This document shows, piece by piece, positions 1 through 10,852 of a DNA stretch of 64,000 nt (positions within the stretch are counted from its first letter, which is position 1; every line of letters starts with the position of its first letter). A model generated the notes under the pieces. It was not told where the DNA came from. It worked only from the letters and a program-made list of their open reading frames with translations, and made no database searches. A program made the translations under genes and the position numbers. This DNA is from Misgurnus anguillicaudatus (taxonomy: Eukaryota; Chordata; Actinopteri; Cypriniformes; Cobitidae). The stretch is from positions 14,723,501 to 14,787,500 of the forward strand of contig NC_073356.2 of NCBI RefSeq assembly GCF_027580225.2. The letters run 5' to 3'.

Positions 1-1005
1 GGTTGTCTCTTATTTACTGTAATAACATTTGTGTTATATCGGCCTCATATTGGCCATACAGCTGTCTTAATATCAGCATCGGCCATAAAAAAACATATTG
101 GTCGACCCCTTGTCCTTACTCTGATTATTGGAAGTGATCACATTATTATTGTCATTGACAACTTTGGCAATAGTCCTAGAATGAAAGAGGCCAGACGGGA
201 GAAATGAAACCATCTAGAAGTTTCTAATAGGAAGCTGGGATATCAAACACCCACTTTAGGACTTTTTGTTCCTCTTAAGAGCACTGCTGGACTTCAAAGA
301 AAAACTGAAAACTCATCAAATGCCATTCATTCAATAAATATGATTTGTGTTATGATCCTTAGATTCTGTGTAGGGGTGTGCGATATTGGCAAAAAATTTG
401 ATAATACCTATATGATTTTGCCGATAACAGACAATATTTGGATCCTTCAAAAATGTGTTTGTGAAAGCCTTATATTGTTTAAGCTCCCTCCTATAGCATT
501 ATAATATGATAGAGGTTAATATTGGTGTTATTAACCAAACAGAAAGGTCTTTATGATTTAAAACGAAAACAGTCAAGTACCAAACAGCAACGTACTTGAA
601 GCAAAAATAACATTGACAGTAAGTCAAAAAATGCAAACTTCCTATAAACACAGCATAAGAAGTGATGCACAGCTGTACATAATGGCTTATTGCTTTAATG
701 TAGCGATTTCCTCTTCAGCCATTCACACTGTTATGTTTATAATAGTTCATTGTTCACAGTTCATATTGGTAATCTTACAGACAGTCCATTTGAAATTATT
801 CTTTTGAACTGACTGTAGTCGTCAGAAAAACACTACCGTAAATAACTTCTTAAGTAACTTCCCTTTACCTGTAGCTGTTCTCTGTGCGTATGTGTGGTAC
901 GTGTTCCCTCACACGCGTACCCCGCTCGTGACAGACATGAGAAAAAGCGCAGCAGGCCTATGCAAGTTCTCCGCTCGCGACATAAAAATTGCAAAGGGCG
1001 CGATC
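1..1005. repeat. degenerate DNA-transposon debris at the left edge
   Basis: No gene is seen. Positions 1-120 and 360-440 carry blocks rich in ATATTGG/GCGATATTGGC that resemble the ends of fish hAT-like elements (gggtgtgcgatatt at about 374). Similar TTATCGG/CGATATTGG blocks recur at 2005-2105 and 3090-3180, so the first 3.2 kb looks like one old element broken by later insertions. Outer borders cannot be fixed because the left end is outside the window. Confidence 0.45.
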
Positions 1006-1013
1006 GGCCAAAG

Positions 1014-1289
1014 CAGTGGTTCTCAAACTTTTCAGCATGCGACCCCCCTTGTGTACGGTGCATCCCTTCATGGCCCCCCAAGAACATATATGAAATAAAA
1101 CATTCAATAACTCAAAATTTGAATTAAACAAAACATTAAATAAAAAAAATGCATTGCTGTTGGTTAGTAGCCTTATTTTTCTGAGGATTTATTACACAGA
1201 ATTTATGATAAATTAATGTATTTTATAAAATGTCATAAAACTGGGGCACCCCTGGCACTATCCCAGGACCCCCAGTTTGAGAACCACTG
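1014..1289. mobile_element. hAT-type MITE, CAGTGGTTCTCAAAC ends
   Basis: Terminal inverted repeats CAGTGGTTCTCAAACTTTT and its complement (AGTTTGAGAACCACTG) bound a 276-bp element with no coding capacity. It is flanked by an 8-bp duplication, GGCCAAAG at 1006-1013 and GGCTAAAG at 1290-1297 (one mismatch), the size typical of hAT insertions. Sister copies lie at 12084-12362 and 45084-45261. Confidence 0.85.
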
Positions 1290-1302
1290 GGCTAAAGTAT
1301 TA

Positions 1303-1560
1303 AAGGAAACATATCATGAAAATCTGACTTTTTCATGTTTAAGTGCTATAATTGGGTTCCCAGTGCTTCTATCAACCTAGAAAATGTCAACTGTAACTTA
1401 GTTTTGATAAACCATTCTCTGCAAGCATATGAAAAAATGGGTAGTTGAAATATGGCTCCACTTGTGATGTCAAAAGGGGATAATACCCCCCCTTAATCTG
1501 CACCATCCAACCATGGCACTGTCATTTAGTGCAGAGATGCTCTATGTGAACAATGTCATG
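1303..1560. repeat. dispersed repeat, truncated copy (family of 50910-51352)
   Basis: The block starting ACATATCATGAAAATCTGAC and containing 'gtgcttctatcaacctagaaaatg' in two parts is shared with 16570-16790 and with a fuller copy at 50910-51352. Three copies in one window mark it as an interspersed repeat. No coding frame is visible. Confidence 0.7.
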
Positions 1561-1736
1561 CAATGATCCTTTTAGCCCAGTTAAAATAAAGTAGAAATCC
1601 CTTTCTGTGCAAAAATAGGTTCAAGTTTATATGATACAAAAGACTGTTATGAACTTAGCTGTTTGTACAAAAATCTTTGCTTTAGAACAATCAAACAAAC
1701 TTAATCCTAATGCTTAAAAGATATTTAAAATGATGT

Positions 1737-1963
1737 AGGCGCGGTTTCCCGGATAGGGTTTAGATTAATCCAGGACAAGGATTACTTATATTCGGACATT
1801 TTTCACAAACATACATTACAAAAAACAACACCGGTGTGCACCTTGAGACAAAACAATGGCACTGATAAATGTTAAGTCCAAGCAAGATGATTTTTTTAAA
1901 AAATAAGGTAGCTCAAACATGCATTTTAGTCTAGATTAAGGAAAGTCTGGGAAACTGCCCTGT
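1737..1963. mobile_element. non-autonomous DNA element with GGTTTCCCGG / TCTGGGAAAC ends
   Basis: The left end GGTTTCCCGGATAGGG pairs imperfectly with the right end GTCTGGGAAACTGCC. The interior has no open frame. A related end fragment occurs at 28529-28600 (GGTTTCCCAGGC...). I recognise this style of repeat as very common in cyprinid genomes; the family name is not assigned. Confidence 0.6.
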
Positions 1964-2613
1964 TTAAATGAAATGTATAATTTTATTTTGATCATAATTA
2001 TTAAAGATTGCCTGATATATCCGTTTCCCGATATTTAAATATTTTACCATTATCAGGTATCGTTTTTTTAATATCAGATTGACCGATATTGGGCATCTTG
2101 TGGGCGTTTTGTGAATTGCGTGCTGGACTCCAGCGTCTAATGCCAAGTTCAGATTGCACGATTTTAGCCCTGATTTTGATTCGCTGACAGGTTTTGGCTG
2201 GAAGTACAAGGAGGTGTCTCCCCAACCATTTCCTCCTTCATAATCTTTATTGCTTTTTCTTCTTATATCTGCAAATGAGTGCACATACAATTTGTATGGC
2301 AAGCCTCTTGCGGCCTACCATTTTTAATAATGATCTCAGTCTCATGTAAGAACTCCTCCCGTTGTTTTCTTCGCGTCACTTCTCGCATGCGTTTGGTTGT
2401 GAGACGTAGTTTGCAGACCGGGACAAAGTTGTCGGCGATTCTTCCTATGGTAAAGTCATGCAGTGTGGAACCCCCCGTCACTGATCCATCATGCACTGTG
2501 AACACAGCAGCGACTGGACGCTACCCGAGATAGCCATGCAGTGTGAAAAGATCCGTGACTTGGTATGTAACGATTAATCTTGTGTCCCATTAAATGGTCT
2601 CGAAACGTGATAC

Positions 2614-2991
2614 TAAGGGTGTCACGATTTCGATTTTAAATCGAAAATAAGTCACACCCTCGAACTTTGAATTTAAAAATGGGATCGTCGATGCTGCCAC
2701 GCCCCCATGTCACGTCCGGTCGGCTTGCCAAGGGGTGGAAAAAACTCTCAGATATTTATATTTTAAACCCGAGGGATGTATTGCTACAACTCCTTGAAAT
2801 GCATATCATAAACAGGATTACTACCTAGATCTGACTTCGGACAGAGCGCAGCTCTCTGCACGTGCACGAGAGTGAGAGAGGCGCCAAGATGTGTCCTTAA
2901 AAAAAATAAAAAATCGAGAATCGAATTGAATCGTGACCTTAGGATCGAAAATGTAATCGAAGCGAGGGTTTGGAGGATCGTGACACGCCTA
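2614..2991. mobile_element. hAT-like element, TAAGGGTGTCACGATT ends
   Basis: TAAGGGTGTCACGAT at the left and ATCGTGACACGCCTA at the right form imperfect terminal inverted repeats. A perfect 8-bp duplication CGTGATAC flanks the element (2606-2613 and 2992-2999). The interior is rich in AATCGA motifs, and the short frames inside it are not credible genes. Confidence 0.8.
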
Positions 2992-3329
2992 CGTGATACG
3001 CATCGTGGCCTTGTATTGGAATACGTATCACATCGGGAAATTGTTGGCGATACACAGCCCTAGTAAAAAACAGTAAATAAATCTCGGTTCAGCATATCTG
3101 TTATCGGCCACATATGCATCCAAATATTTGTTATCGGTTTTAGTTATAAAAAAATCAGCATCATTCGACCACTAATTGTAATACTCTTATGATTCACTAT
3201 GCTTCACATTTACAATTAAAAGCGAGATAATAATATTCAAGTTGAAAAAGATAACCAATCTCCCTCAGCACGCAATGTAGAGCAAGGATTTAGCAATGCC
3301 AAGATCATAGATTCCCACGTAATGACTGA

Positions 3330-3395
3330 ACTTGATAAATGCACTCAAAGCGGTCGCTTTGGGTAAAAGAGTCTGCCAAATACATAAATGTAAAT
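3330..3395 (+). repeat. SINE 3' tail fragment
   Basis: The segment CGCTTTGGGTAAAAGAGTCT followed by GCCAAATACATAAATGTAAATG matches the 3' tail typical of fish tRNA-derived SINEs (CTTTGGATAAAAGCGTCTGC type). No tRNA-like head is visible upstream, so it is a truncated copy. A similar tail lies at 40296-40340. Confidence 0.5.
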
Positions 3396-4500
3396 GTCAT
3401 GTAAATTCAGACAACGATAACAGCAGCGGGTTTTTTATCTGCTGGCAGCATCAAATACAGTATAAACACATTCTAGTAAAAGACTCTTAAGCAAATACGT
3501 TACAAACCCAGATTGCATATACTTTATCTAGAGAGTAAAATTTAATTAGTTCTTTCAAAACAATAAAAGCTACTGTAAGCATCTCATATTATAAAAGTAC
3601 CCAGTCACAATAAACAGTGCAATAATCATTTATATATCCACAATATTTATGAACTTTTAAAAGCCACAAAAATCACCCTGTGAAGCTCATCTTTTTGTGC
3701 TGCACTGCAGTGTCTGTATTGGATTCTTCATTTTTGTTATCCTTTATATTTTATTGTACAAATATTTATTCTTTGTATTGTTGTATAGATGTTAGTTATT
3801 GAATGTCTGGGCTAAGAATGTATCTAATAAGGATTTACCTAGATCTACAGAAATAAAACAGCGCCTTTTTAACACAGATGAGTCCTTTAGGCAACATAGA
3901 GACTGCACTGCATTATAAAAGTTGTCATTTTAAAAACAGTTATGCAACTGGTGCGTTCAACATGTTTTCTTGTAAATTAGCATTTTTATAAGGCTCTTAT
4001 GTTTAGGTTCAGTAATTTTAAAAGGTTTCTACTTAGTACTTAAAATGCATTTTTTCCACAAATATCACTTTAGTCATTTCATTGGTATTTAACAAATTTG
4101 ACTGTCTTTCGCTGCAAAACCCTCTAAGTACAAAATATCCACTTCTGAAAAGGCACCTTTTTAAGCCCCTAAATTTTTAAGTGTGTACTGCTAAATGACC
4201 AATCAAAATCATAGGTCTTTAAATGTCTTGAACGTTTAACACATTATGTTACATGCTTGCAATTTTTACAATAAAACGCTTTAGTTCTAAGATTCATCCT
4301 ACTTTAGCCCAATACTAAAAAAAGTATTGTTTTTAAATGGTTAAATCTGTGCCATAATAGCACTATAGCTTTAAAATGATCCTTAAAAATATGCAGCAAA
4401 AACACAAAGATAAGTATCAGGAATTTACAAATATTAGCAGATAAAAATTCAACATATATCGATAAACCTTGCACTCCTAATTTAATTTCAACTTGTTGCT
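3396..4500. other. no gene seen; probable intron
   Basis: AT-rich sequence with no credible exon on either strand and no clear terminal repeats. If the minus-strand signal exon at 4529-4756 is real, this stretch lies in its following intron. Confidence 0.4.
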
Positions 4501-4528
4501 CTAACTCCATAAAAAAGAAGAAACTTAC

Positions 4529-4756
4529 CCAAAGGAAAAGAGACACGGGGGATGACATGTGCCCAACAGGTGCTGAAGATGGGCAGAAGAGACAGACAGA
4601 ACCAGATAGATACTGTCTGCATCATCCTGTTGAACAACCACTAAACCGCTAAATCCAAAGACTGGTCTATCGTTCGCTTTTCTTGTCCTGACCTGTCAGC
4701 ACTGTGTATCTCGCAGGGAAATCTCCGACTGCTGAAGGAGTCTGCTGTCATCTCAT
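4529..4756 (-). CDS. sema4b: signal-peptide exon, probable semaphorin 4B (N-terminus only)
   Basis: Read on the minus strand, an acceptor-like TTTCCTGTATAG ends at 4757, a start codon lies at 4625-4623 (a second ATG follows at once), and a consensus donor G|GTAAGT follows position 4529. The 32 codons plus one base give a hydrophobic signal peptide (SIWFCLSLLPIFSTCWA) and then HVIPRVSFPLG. From family knowledge, the mature N-terminus of vertebrate semaphorin 4B reads very like VPRVSLPLG just before the sema domain, and a phase-1 junction after that Gly is plausible. I infer a membrane semaphorin (class 4, axon guidance and immune signalling) whose later exons lie left of the window. No sema-domain exon is seen between 1 and 4500. 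Another secreted or membrane protein is possible because only one short exon is visible. Confidence 0.5.
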
Positions 4757-4879
4757 CTATACAGGAAACAACAACTGCATTTTAGACAGGCGTCAGAATC
4801 TTAACTCATCACTTCCTGTGAAGTCAATCTCTTCCTCTTTTAACACATAAGCAATGCACATGAAAGTGCCTTCATGCCA

Positions 4880-5700
4880 TTATCTGTAAAAAAAAATAAC
4901 TTTTATATGGAAATCAGTGACCGGAAGGCTAAAAAATGTTGACTGTTGTTTTACAGTATTGTGGTGGACTATCATGTATTCAGTTTCTCTAGACTTACAT
5001 GCAAGTACAAATGTTTTTTTTTTTTTTTTAAGACGCACATATATCAACCGTGTCAATAGCATGATCCATTGATCCATTGTTGGGTAAGATATGGAAAAAC
5101 CCAACCATTACTTTTAATTAGAGGTGTGAACTAAAGTACTTGCAAAGCATAATGCATATGTCTTATAAAATAAAATGTAAAAGTAAGGCTGGCCCACACA
5201 CGTGAAGATTTTAAGCCCGGACCCCAGTGATCGAAAGGAGACGTTACCCGATTAGTGTTTTATCACAGACAATTTTTTGTTAAAAAAACCCCTCCTGATC
5301 ACGTTGGAGTCTCCCCGAGCCCAAATCGTAAATATTAAAAAAGTTTGATATTTATGACTCTTGATCGGGCTGCCTCCGACACGACAGCTGCATTAGCCAT
5401 TGAGAGCGTGCAAGCTTCAACCGGATGTTGAGCGCTTTTATAGATGAAACATGACACCCACAAACATGATAAGAAAAAGGATTATTGAACAACTATGGCA
5501 ACAGTACAAGTGCTTTTACATTTGTTTTTCTCAAGTCACTTTCGATCAACAGTTTGAAGAACGCGTTTCAACCAATCAGAATGAAGAACCAGAACTGCCC
5601 GTTTTATAACAAGAGTTATACTTCGGAAACGCCACAATTAAATAAAATATTCAATATTTAAAGGAATCTATGACACTTAATGTGGACAGAACTCTTTCCT
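4880..5700. other. no gene seen
   Basis: The stretch holds a short poly-T tract (about 5014-5030) and a segment 5190-5430 of higher GC that looks like an old transposon fragment (CGATCGGGCTGCC and related words). No exon, RNA gene or clear terminal repeat could be supported. Confidence 0.35.
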
Positions 5701-6660
5701 ATAATTGAAAAGTGTACACTGCAAACACCTGGCTGTACAAATGTATAAAACCTTATTTAGTATAAAATCGTATTCTTGCACAATACAGTGTGACTTTGCA
5801 GCATTGCTAAACCAGGGATCTCCCTGCCGTCATTATATAAGCTCAATTAATCATTCATAATTTACAGTATGTGGTTGATTACCACACATTTGTCACCAGT
5901 CTTTCCTATTCTTCAGTATTTTGCCAGTGGCTTTAACCGAAAGAGTCATACTGTATAAAAATCACACAATACAGCATTCGTTGAAAAGTGTACGCTGCAA
6001 ACACCTGTACAACTGTATAAAACCTTATTCATTTCAGTATAAAACCTTATTTTTGCTAAGGCTGTGCAAAAAAAAAATCGCCTGCGATTCTCATACGTGT
6101 TTCATCAGTACAGCTGGTTCCTTAATTAGTATTAAATCGCCATCAGCTGCTTTCAGATGGACTGACATTTACTACATCGAGCCGTAGTTCACAGAGAAAC
6201 TAGGCAAAAATCGCATAGATTATCGGAGTCGATTTTCCTTGATTATGAACACATTTTTGCCTACCTTCTTTTGCCTAAATCTGTGTGATTTTGATACGTT
6301 TCTCTGTGAACTACGGCTCTGTGTAGTAAATGCCGCTCCATCTGAAAGCAGCTGATGGCGATTTACTTCTAATCACGGAGCCGGCTTTACTAATGAAACA
6401 TGCATGAGAATTGCAGGTGATTTTTTTTTGCACAGCCCTAATTCTTGCACAATACAGTGTGACTTTGAAGCATTGCTTAACCAGTGATCTTCCCTTCCGT
6501 AATTATATAACCTAAATTAATCATTCATAATTTACAGTATGTGGTTGATTACCACACATTTGTCACCAGTCTTTCAATTCTTTGCTATTCTGCCAGTGGC
6601 TTTAACTGAAAGAGTCATACTGTATAAAAAATAACACAATACAGCATTAGCACGTTGAAA
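5700..6660. repeat. tandem duplication of a ~285-bp unit, second copy split by an insertion
   Basis: The unit starting near 5708 (AAAAGTGTACACTGCAAACA) recurs near 5985 (AAAAGTGTACGCTGCAAACA). The second copy is interrupted at about 6057 and resumes at 6440 (ATTCTTGCACAATACAGTGT), matching the first copy at 5772. Both copies share GTGGTTGATTACCACACATT and the run ending GAAAGAGTCATACTGTATAA. The duplication therefore came before the insertion. No coding function is seen. Confidence 0.8.
6057..6440. mobile_element. fold-back MITE with AGGGCTGTGCAAAAA ends
   Basis: The two halves are near mirror images. Left end AAGGCTGTGCAAAAAAAA pairs with right end TTTTTTTTGCACAGCCCT, and internal words such as GCTGCTTTCAGATGGA and AACTACGGCTC recur inverted. 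It sits in the second copy of a tandem duplication. It has no transposase. Confidence 0.75.
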
Positions 6661-7024
6661 TGAAGCATAAAGGTCAGACAGTGTCAGCACTTCCTTTATT
6701 TCAAATCGGCCCAAAATGGAAATGTGAAAACTGGGTTCTAATCGATTCCTCTTATTAATAACTGAGAGCAGTCAGACTTTAAACAAGTGTGAACCAAAAA
6801 AAAAAAAAAAAAAACATAAGAGACAACATTATTTGTTTTTGTACGTTGGCTTTAAACAGCTACATAAATGTGGTGCTATTTACACAGACAAGCAGTTATT
6901 AAAACAGGTCGCCTGCTTATTACAAGCTATCTTTGACAATGTTGTTGATCTACAAATAAGAACGTTATACAACCAATCTATGTGCAAATAAATAAACTTT
7001 AAATGAGTCTGGGGCTTTACAAAT

Positions 7025-7239
7025 GTACACTGTAAAAAATGTCCGTAGAAATTACAGTATTACTAGGTATTACTGGCAACTAGCTGCCAGTTACTTACTG
7101 TGGATTTTGCATTTATGTTATTTACTGGGAACAGTTTGTTCAAAGTTTAATGAACATGAAACATTTTCAGTCTTTTATCTTTTACAGTAAGTTACTGGCA
7201 ACCAGCTGCATAATTACAGCTAATTTTTTTACAGTGTAC
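7025..7239. mobile_element. palindromic MITE, CACTGTAAAAAA ends
   Basis: GTACACTGTAAAAAA at 7025-7039 and TTTTTTACAGTGTAC at 7225-7239 are perfect inverted repeats, and words such as GTTACTGGCAACCAGCTGC pair internally with GGCAACTAGCTGCCAGTTAC. TA dinucleotides at both ends suggest a TA target (Tc/mariner-like), which is an inference. Confidence 0.7.
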
Positions 7240-7566
7240 CCATGAAACTTAAACCCCATTAAAGATGTGAAATATACAAGAAGATGATTACAATGTTTCC
7301 AAGGTTAAGAATACATCTGGGTTTACAATAAAAGGTTTGTTCAATATGAGACTTTCCAGTGAGATGTATGTTTGAAACTTAAAGAAGTTCCAGTGTTGAT
7401 ACATTGCGTATGACAGTCAGTCACCAGACAGAGCAATGTAAGAGCAGATTTCAACTGAGTCATATCTTTATTTATATCACATGACAGGACACTGGAGTCT
7501 TGCAACAGTTTCAGTCACATCTCTGAACATTCATGATGGTATAGTATGGGGTGGGCGATAAACCGG

Positions 7567-7875
7567 TACACTCTAAAAAAACAAACGGTGCTATATAGAA
7601 CCAAAACTGTTGCTTTGGATCGTAATCATAGAAGAACCGTTTTTAGTGCCATATAGCACCGGTGAAGCACCAGTGAAGCACCTGTGTAGAACCATATAGG
7701 GGCCATATAGAACCACTATAGCACCAAATATGGTTCTACATAGCACTATATGGTTCTACACAGGTGCTTCACTGGTGCTTTACCGGTACTATATGGCACT
7801 AAAAACGGTTCTTCTATGATTACGAGCAAAGAACCACTTTTGGTGCTATATAGCACCGTTTGTTTTTAGAGTGTA
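7567..7875. mobile_element. fold-back element, ACACTCTAAAAA ends
   Basis: An almost perfect palindrome of about 309 bp: ACACTCTAAAAAAACAAACG at the left pairs with CGTTTGTTTTTAGAGTGT at the right, and GTGCTATATAG/CTATATAGCAC words repeat along both arms. A partial copy of the same family lies at 50385-50549. There is no coding capacity. Confidence 0.85.
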
Positions 7876-7883
7876 GACATGAT

Positions 7884-8253
7884 TTATGCTGCCTTCACGT
7901 GCTATCGTAATTATGGTAAATAACAAAATCCCACTTGGAAAATGCACATGAACACCCCTCATGTGGTATTTTCAACTGGGCAACTCGTAAAATATTTTGA
8001 TGCCCGAGTTGCCAAAATGAGATTACCTTTGACCTTTTCAAAATGGCGGAGAGCAGCAGCAACGTCGTGAATGGTTGAATGACAAAAAAAGCAATGGTAA
8101 ATACCAGTTCACAAATGGAAAATGCACTTGAACGCAGCAAACTGGTAAATTCTAGTTCACAAATGGAAAAAGCACTTGAACACAACACGCTGGTAAATAC
8201 CAGTTCACAAATGGAAAATATCATCTTTCCCATAGCACGTGAAGGCAGCATAA
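7884..8253. mobile_element. TIR element with TTATGCTGCCTTCACGTG ends
   Basis: A 22-bp inverted repeat is exact at 7884-7905 and 8232-8253 (core GCTGCCTTCACGTGCTAT). The interior holds a short tandem array and frames of 102 and 142 codons on opposite strands, which are by-products of the repeats. Confidence 0.8.
8095..8222 (+). repeat. 48-bp tandem repeat, about 2.7 copies
   Basis: The unit beginning CTGGTAAATACCAGTTCACA recurs at 48-bp steps (about 8095, 8143, 8191) with a few substitutions (TCTAG for CCAG in the second copy). It lies inside the TIR element at 7884-8253 and accounts for the repetitive frame there. Confidence 0.8.
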
Positions 8254-8407
8254 CTGGTAGAAATTTGTCAACAGGTAGAGATTTTGGACTGTCGTCTCTA
8301 TCGAGGTTACGCGCCCACGTCACGCTCCTGTGCGCGTTGTTACGGAAATGTAACGTTTGTACAAGTATTCAAGCACTGCAGTTTTAAAACAAGTTATATA
8401 TATATGT

Positions 8408-8440
<33 letters not shown>

Positions 8441-8449
8441 CACACACAA
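8408..8449. repeat. CA microsatellite
   Basis: An ACAC tract of about 42 bases with a single CAAACA interruption, preceded by a TATATA run at 8396-8404. Confidence 0.95.
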
Positions 8450-8657
8450 GGGCTGATGTTCCAGATCGATTCGATATCGATTCACAAGCTATCAAATCGA
8501 TTCGATTTCGAATCTCGATTCCGGTTCTCTGACCGATTTTTATACTCGATTCAACTCAATGAATATAGATTTAATACAAATACTATATTAATAAAAAAGA
8601 ACAGTGAACAGCAGTTTACAAGTGGGTAATTAATAAAAAGAAATTAAAAGACACAAC

Positions 8658-9720
8658 TAGGGCTGTCACTTTTCGTTCGAAAATCGATTGCACAATCGAT
8701 CGGACCAACCAAAAAACGTTTCGAAAACGAAAATAGGCAATCGATTTTAACCAAATATGTACACTATTAATTTTAAAAGAATTAAACAGTTAAAAATATA
8801 GATGTAACAAAACTCACAAACACGCAGAAAAAGAAAATAAAGAATTCCGAAAGTGCAGTAGGTGTGCGAAAGCTAGACAGAAAATACCCAGCAATTTTAC
8901 GCACCTATAGTTTCACGCTTTCAATCGCTGCATCTAGTGTTTTGCAAAGAAAATGGAGGACAACGTCAATAAACCTGTGCAACACGAGACAGCGTCGAAA
9001 TTGTGACCTTACAGGAGATGATGAGTTATGACAAGGAGCCACCCTTGCGAGCTGACAGCAACCCGCTTTTGAGATGGAAGATTGGCAGTACAAAATACGC
9101 AGCTGGCAACGAAGTACCCGAGTTTCCCTGGGACATCAGTGCGGTCGGAGTGCGTCTTCTCAACAGATGGACATATAGTGAATGAAAAGCTCTCTGCTCT
9201 TGACCCCTAAAATGTTGATCGACTTGTTTTTTTCTGACCAATAATTTGTAATGGGCCTAGTCTTCTTGCGCATTTCATTATGCCTGCTTAGTGCCGCCTA
9301 AGTGTCGGTTACGTTTAATAAAAAAATACACAGCATGTTCTCAACTTCAAGTAAGTCTATTTAAAGTTTCATTTTTTAACAGTTGTTTGAAATGGATCGG
9401 ATTTGAATTGCCTAAATCATAAAAGCAGCCGGTTGAACCTGCAGTAATGTTTTTCATTTATGGCAGCAGTCCACTCTGCATATTTTTTTAGAGAATGTTT
9501 CACTACTGTTGCTGTTTTTTATTCTGCACGAAACTTAATGACAATGAATAAGAAATATTGCTGACTTGTGCGTTTCAGGCGCTCTCTTTACATTTGTCTG
9601 TTATTTGGCGTTAAATGGAAACGTCTTTTTTAGACATGGAAAATCGATTTTACAATCGATTCAATGAACACTTATATATTAAAAATCAAAAATGATTTTT
9701 TCACAAAAGTGACAGCCCTA
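8658..9720 (+). mobile_element. hAT transposon copy with transposase remnant
   Basis: TAGGGCTGTCAC at the left and GTGACAGCCCTA at the right are perfect 12-bp inverted ends. A perfect 8-bp duplication GACACAAC flanks the copy (8650-8657 and 9721-9728). The interior carries a decayed hAT transposase C-terminus on the plus strand (9003-9239). AATCGATT-type words lie just inside both ends. Confidence 0.9.
9003..9239 (+). pseudogene. hAT transposase C-terminal (dimerisation) domain, decayed
   Basis: The frame from 9003 gives MMSYDKEPPLRADSNPLLRW, followed by KIGSTKYA. It matches the conserved hAT C-terminal pattern of EPP, NPL, WW/RW and Y. A frame change near 9102 is then needed to continue with QLATKYPSFPGTSVRSECVF and STDGHIVNEK. 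These correspond to the family's LA.KYL.IPATS..SER.FS..G.I....R block. An in-frame TAA follows ALDP at about 9210, then NVDRLVFF. The frameshift and the stop show the copy is dead. The hAT dimerisation domain is known to hold transposase subunits together; no N-terminal part is visible. Confidence 0.85.
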
Positions 9721-10331
9721 GACACAACACTATCGTCGTCTTGCTTGTGAAATCTAAAATGCTTCCATACTTCTGACTTTTTATGTGAAGGTGGCTGGTG
9801 GCATCAACGTCGATGAAGCACCTGAAACTGCCATTTTAAGCACTGAATGAATGAATGACAGGCTCGCCTCTCGCTCCTTGGTAACATCGCGCAAGGCAAA
9901 AAAGAGGGTGACATCTAGTGAAGAATACTAGTAATTAGATTAGCTTTAATGTTTGCGTAAATAAATATGAAGGAAAAAATCGATACTGCTCTTTGAGAAT
10001 CGATTTTGAATCGACCACATAAAAAAAACCCGATAAATCGAAAAAAATTTTTTTGCCCAGCCTTAACACATACACATAAATAATTTTTTATTAATCATTA
10101 ATTTTATCTTCATTTTATGCTTGTATAGGTTTTTGTGAGAATTATAAACATTTCTATGGTATTAAAGATTTTAATAACAGAAAAACCATATTAAAACATA
10201 AAAAAACTCTACCGTGATACATATCGTTATCATGATATAAAATAAATCCTATCGTGATAAAAGATTTTGGTCATATCGCCCACCCCTAATGATACTTATA
10301 ACTTACAGATAGTAATCATGAGGGTGAGAAC

Positions 10332-10844
10332 CAGGGCCTGAAGTTAACTTTTTTGGCCACCTGCCACAGTGACTTTTTACCACCCAGTTTTTTTTTTGTC
10401 TTTATTGTATGAATTAAATATAATTCTTTTTAGAGCTACAAAAGTGTCATCCAAACGTAGTCAGAGAAATGCCTCATGTTTCCAACCACATGAAAGTTGT
10501 GAAACAGCATTAGCATCTTCTCAATGAATCACTCAATTCGCATCAGTGATGCGCGCTGTGCCTGCGGTCACCTGTCGTTACGAGTCATCCAAAAATATTT
10601 TTAAGGATATTAGGGCCGCGGTTGGTCGGGTCGTTTAAATTTAAGATGCAAATTAACTATTTTAAACAATTGCGGGGGGTTAGTTGAAAACGTCGGTCGG
10701 AAGTGGGTTGTTTATACATTGACCCGCGCATCACTGATTCGCATTGGCTACCCGCCAATGTGGTCGGTAGATTGACAGTGTTACCCGCCAATTGCAAAAT
10801 CCACTCGCATTTGGCACGTGGTCGGGTGTTAATTTCAGGCCCTG
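10332..10844. mobile_element. hAT-like element, CAGGGCCTGAAGTTAAC ends
   Basis: CAGGGCCTGAAGTTAAC and GTTAATTTCAGGCCCTG are inverted ends with one mismatch. A perfect 8-bp duplication GTGAGAAC flanks the element (10324-10331 and 10845-10852). A second hAT-like MITE is nested inside at 10544-10736. The interior recalls CCACCCG/CCCGCCAATT words seen in both halves. Confidence 0.9.
10544..10736. mobile_element. nested hAT-like MITE, CAGTGATGCGCG ends
   Basis: CAGTGATGCGCG and CGCGCATCACTG are perfect 12-bp inverted ends. A perfect 8-bp duplication ATTCGCAT flanks them (10536-10543 and 10737-10744). It sits inside the element 10332-10844 and is therefore younger. A longer relative with similar ends lies at 12937-13537. 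Confidence 0.9.
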
Positions 10845-10852
10845 GTGAGAAC

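Larger units (their letters stand above)
7549..10289. mobile_element. outer element with GGGGTGGGCGAT ends, filled by later insertions
   Basis: GGGGTGGGCGATAAACCGG at the left and ATATCGCCCACCCC at the right look like the two ends of one hAT-like element. Between them sit a fold-back element (7567-7875), a TIR element (7884-8253), a CA microsatellite, and the hAT copy at 8658-9720. The AATCGATT-rich stretches at 8460-8560 and 9975-10060 look like further end fragments whose pairing I could not prove. Left and right ends match only over the terminal part, so the outer border call is moderate. Confidence 0.45.

Noticed and set aside
1964..2505. Overlapping minus-strand frames of 74-112 codons
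   Set aside because: They cross transposon-derived sequence in different frames, with no domain, start context or splice sites.
8079..8387. Repeat-containing 102-codon protein
   Set aside because: The frame is a translation of the 48-bp tandem array inside a TIR element.
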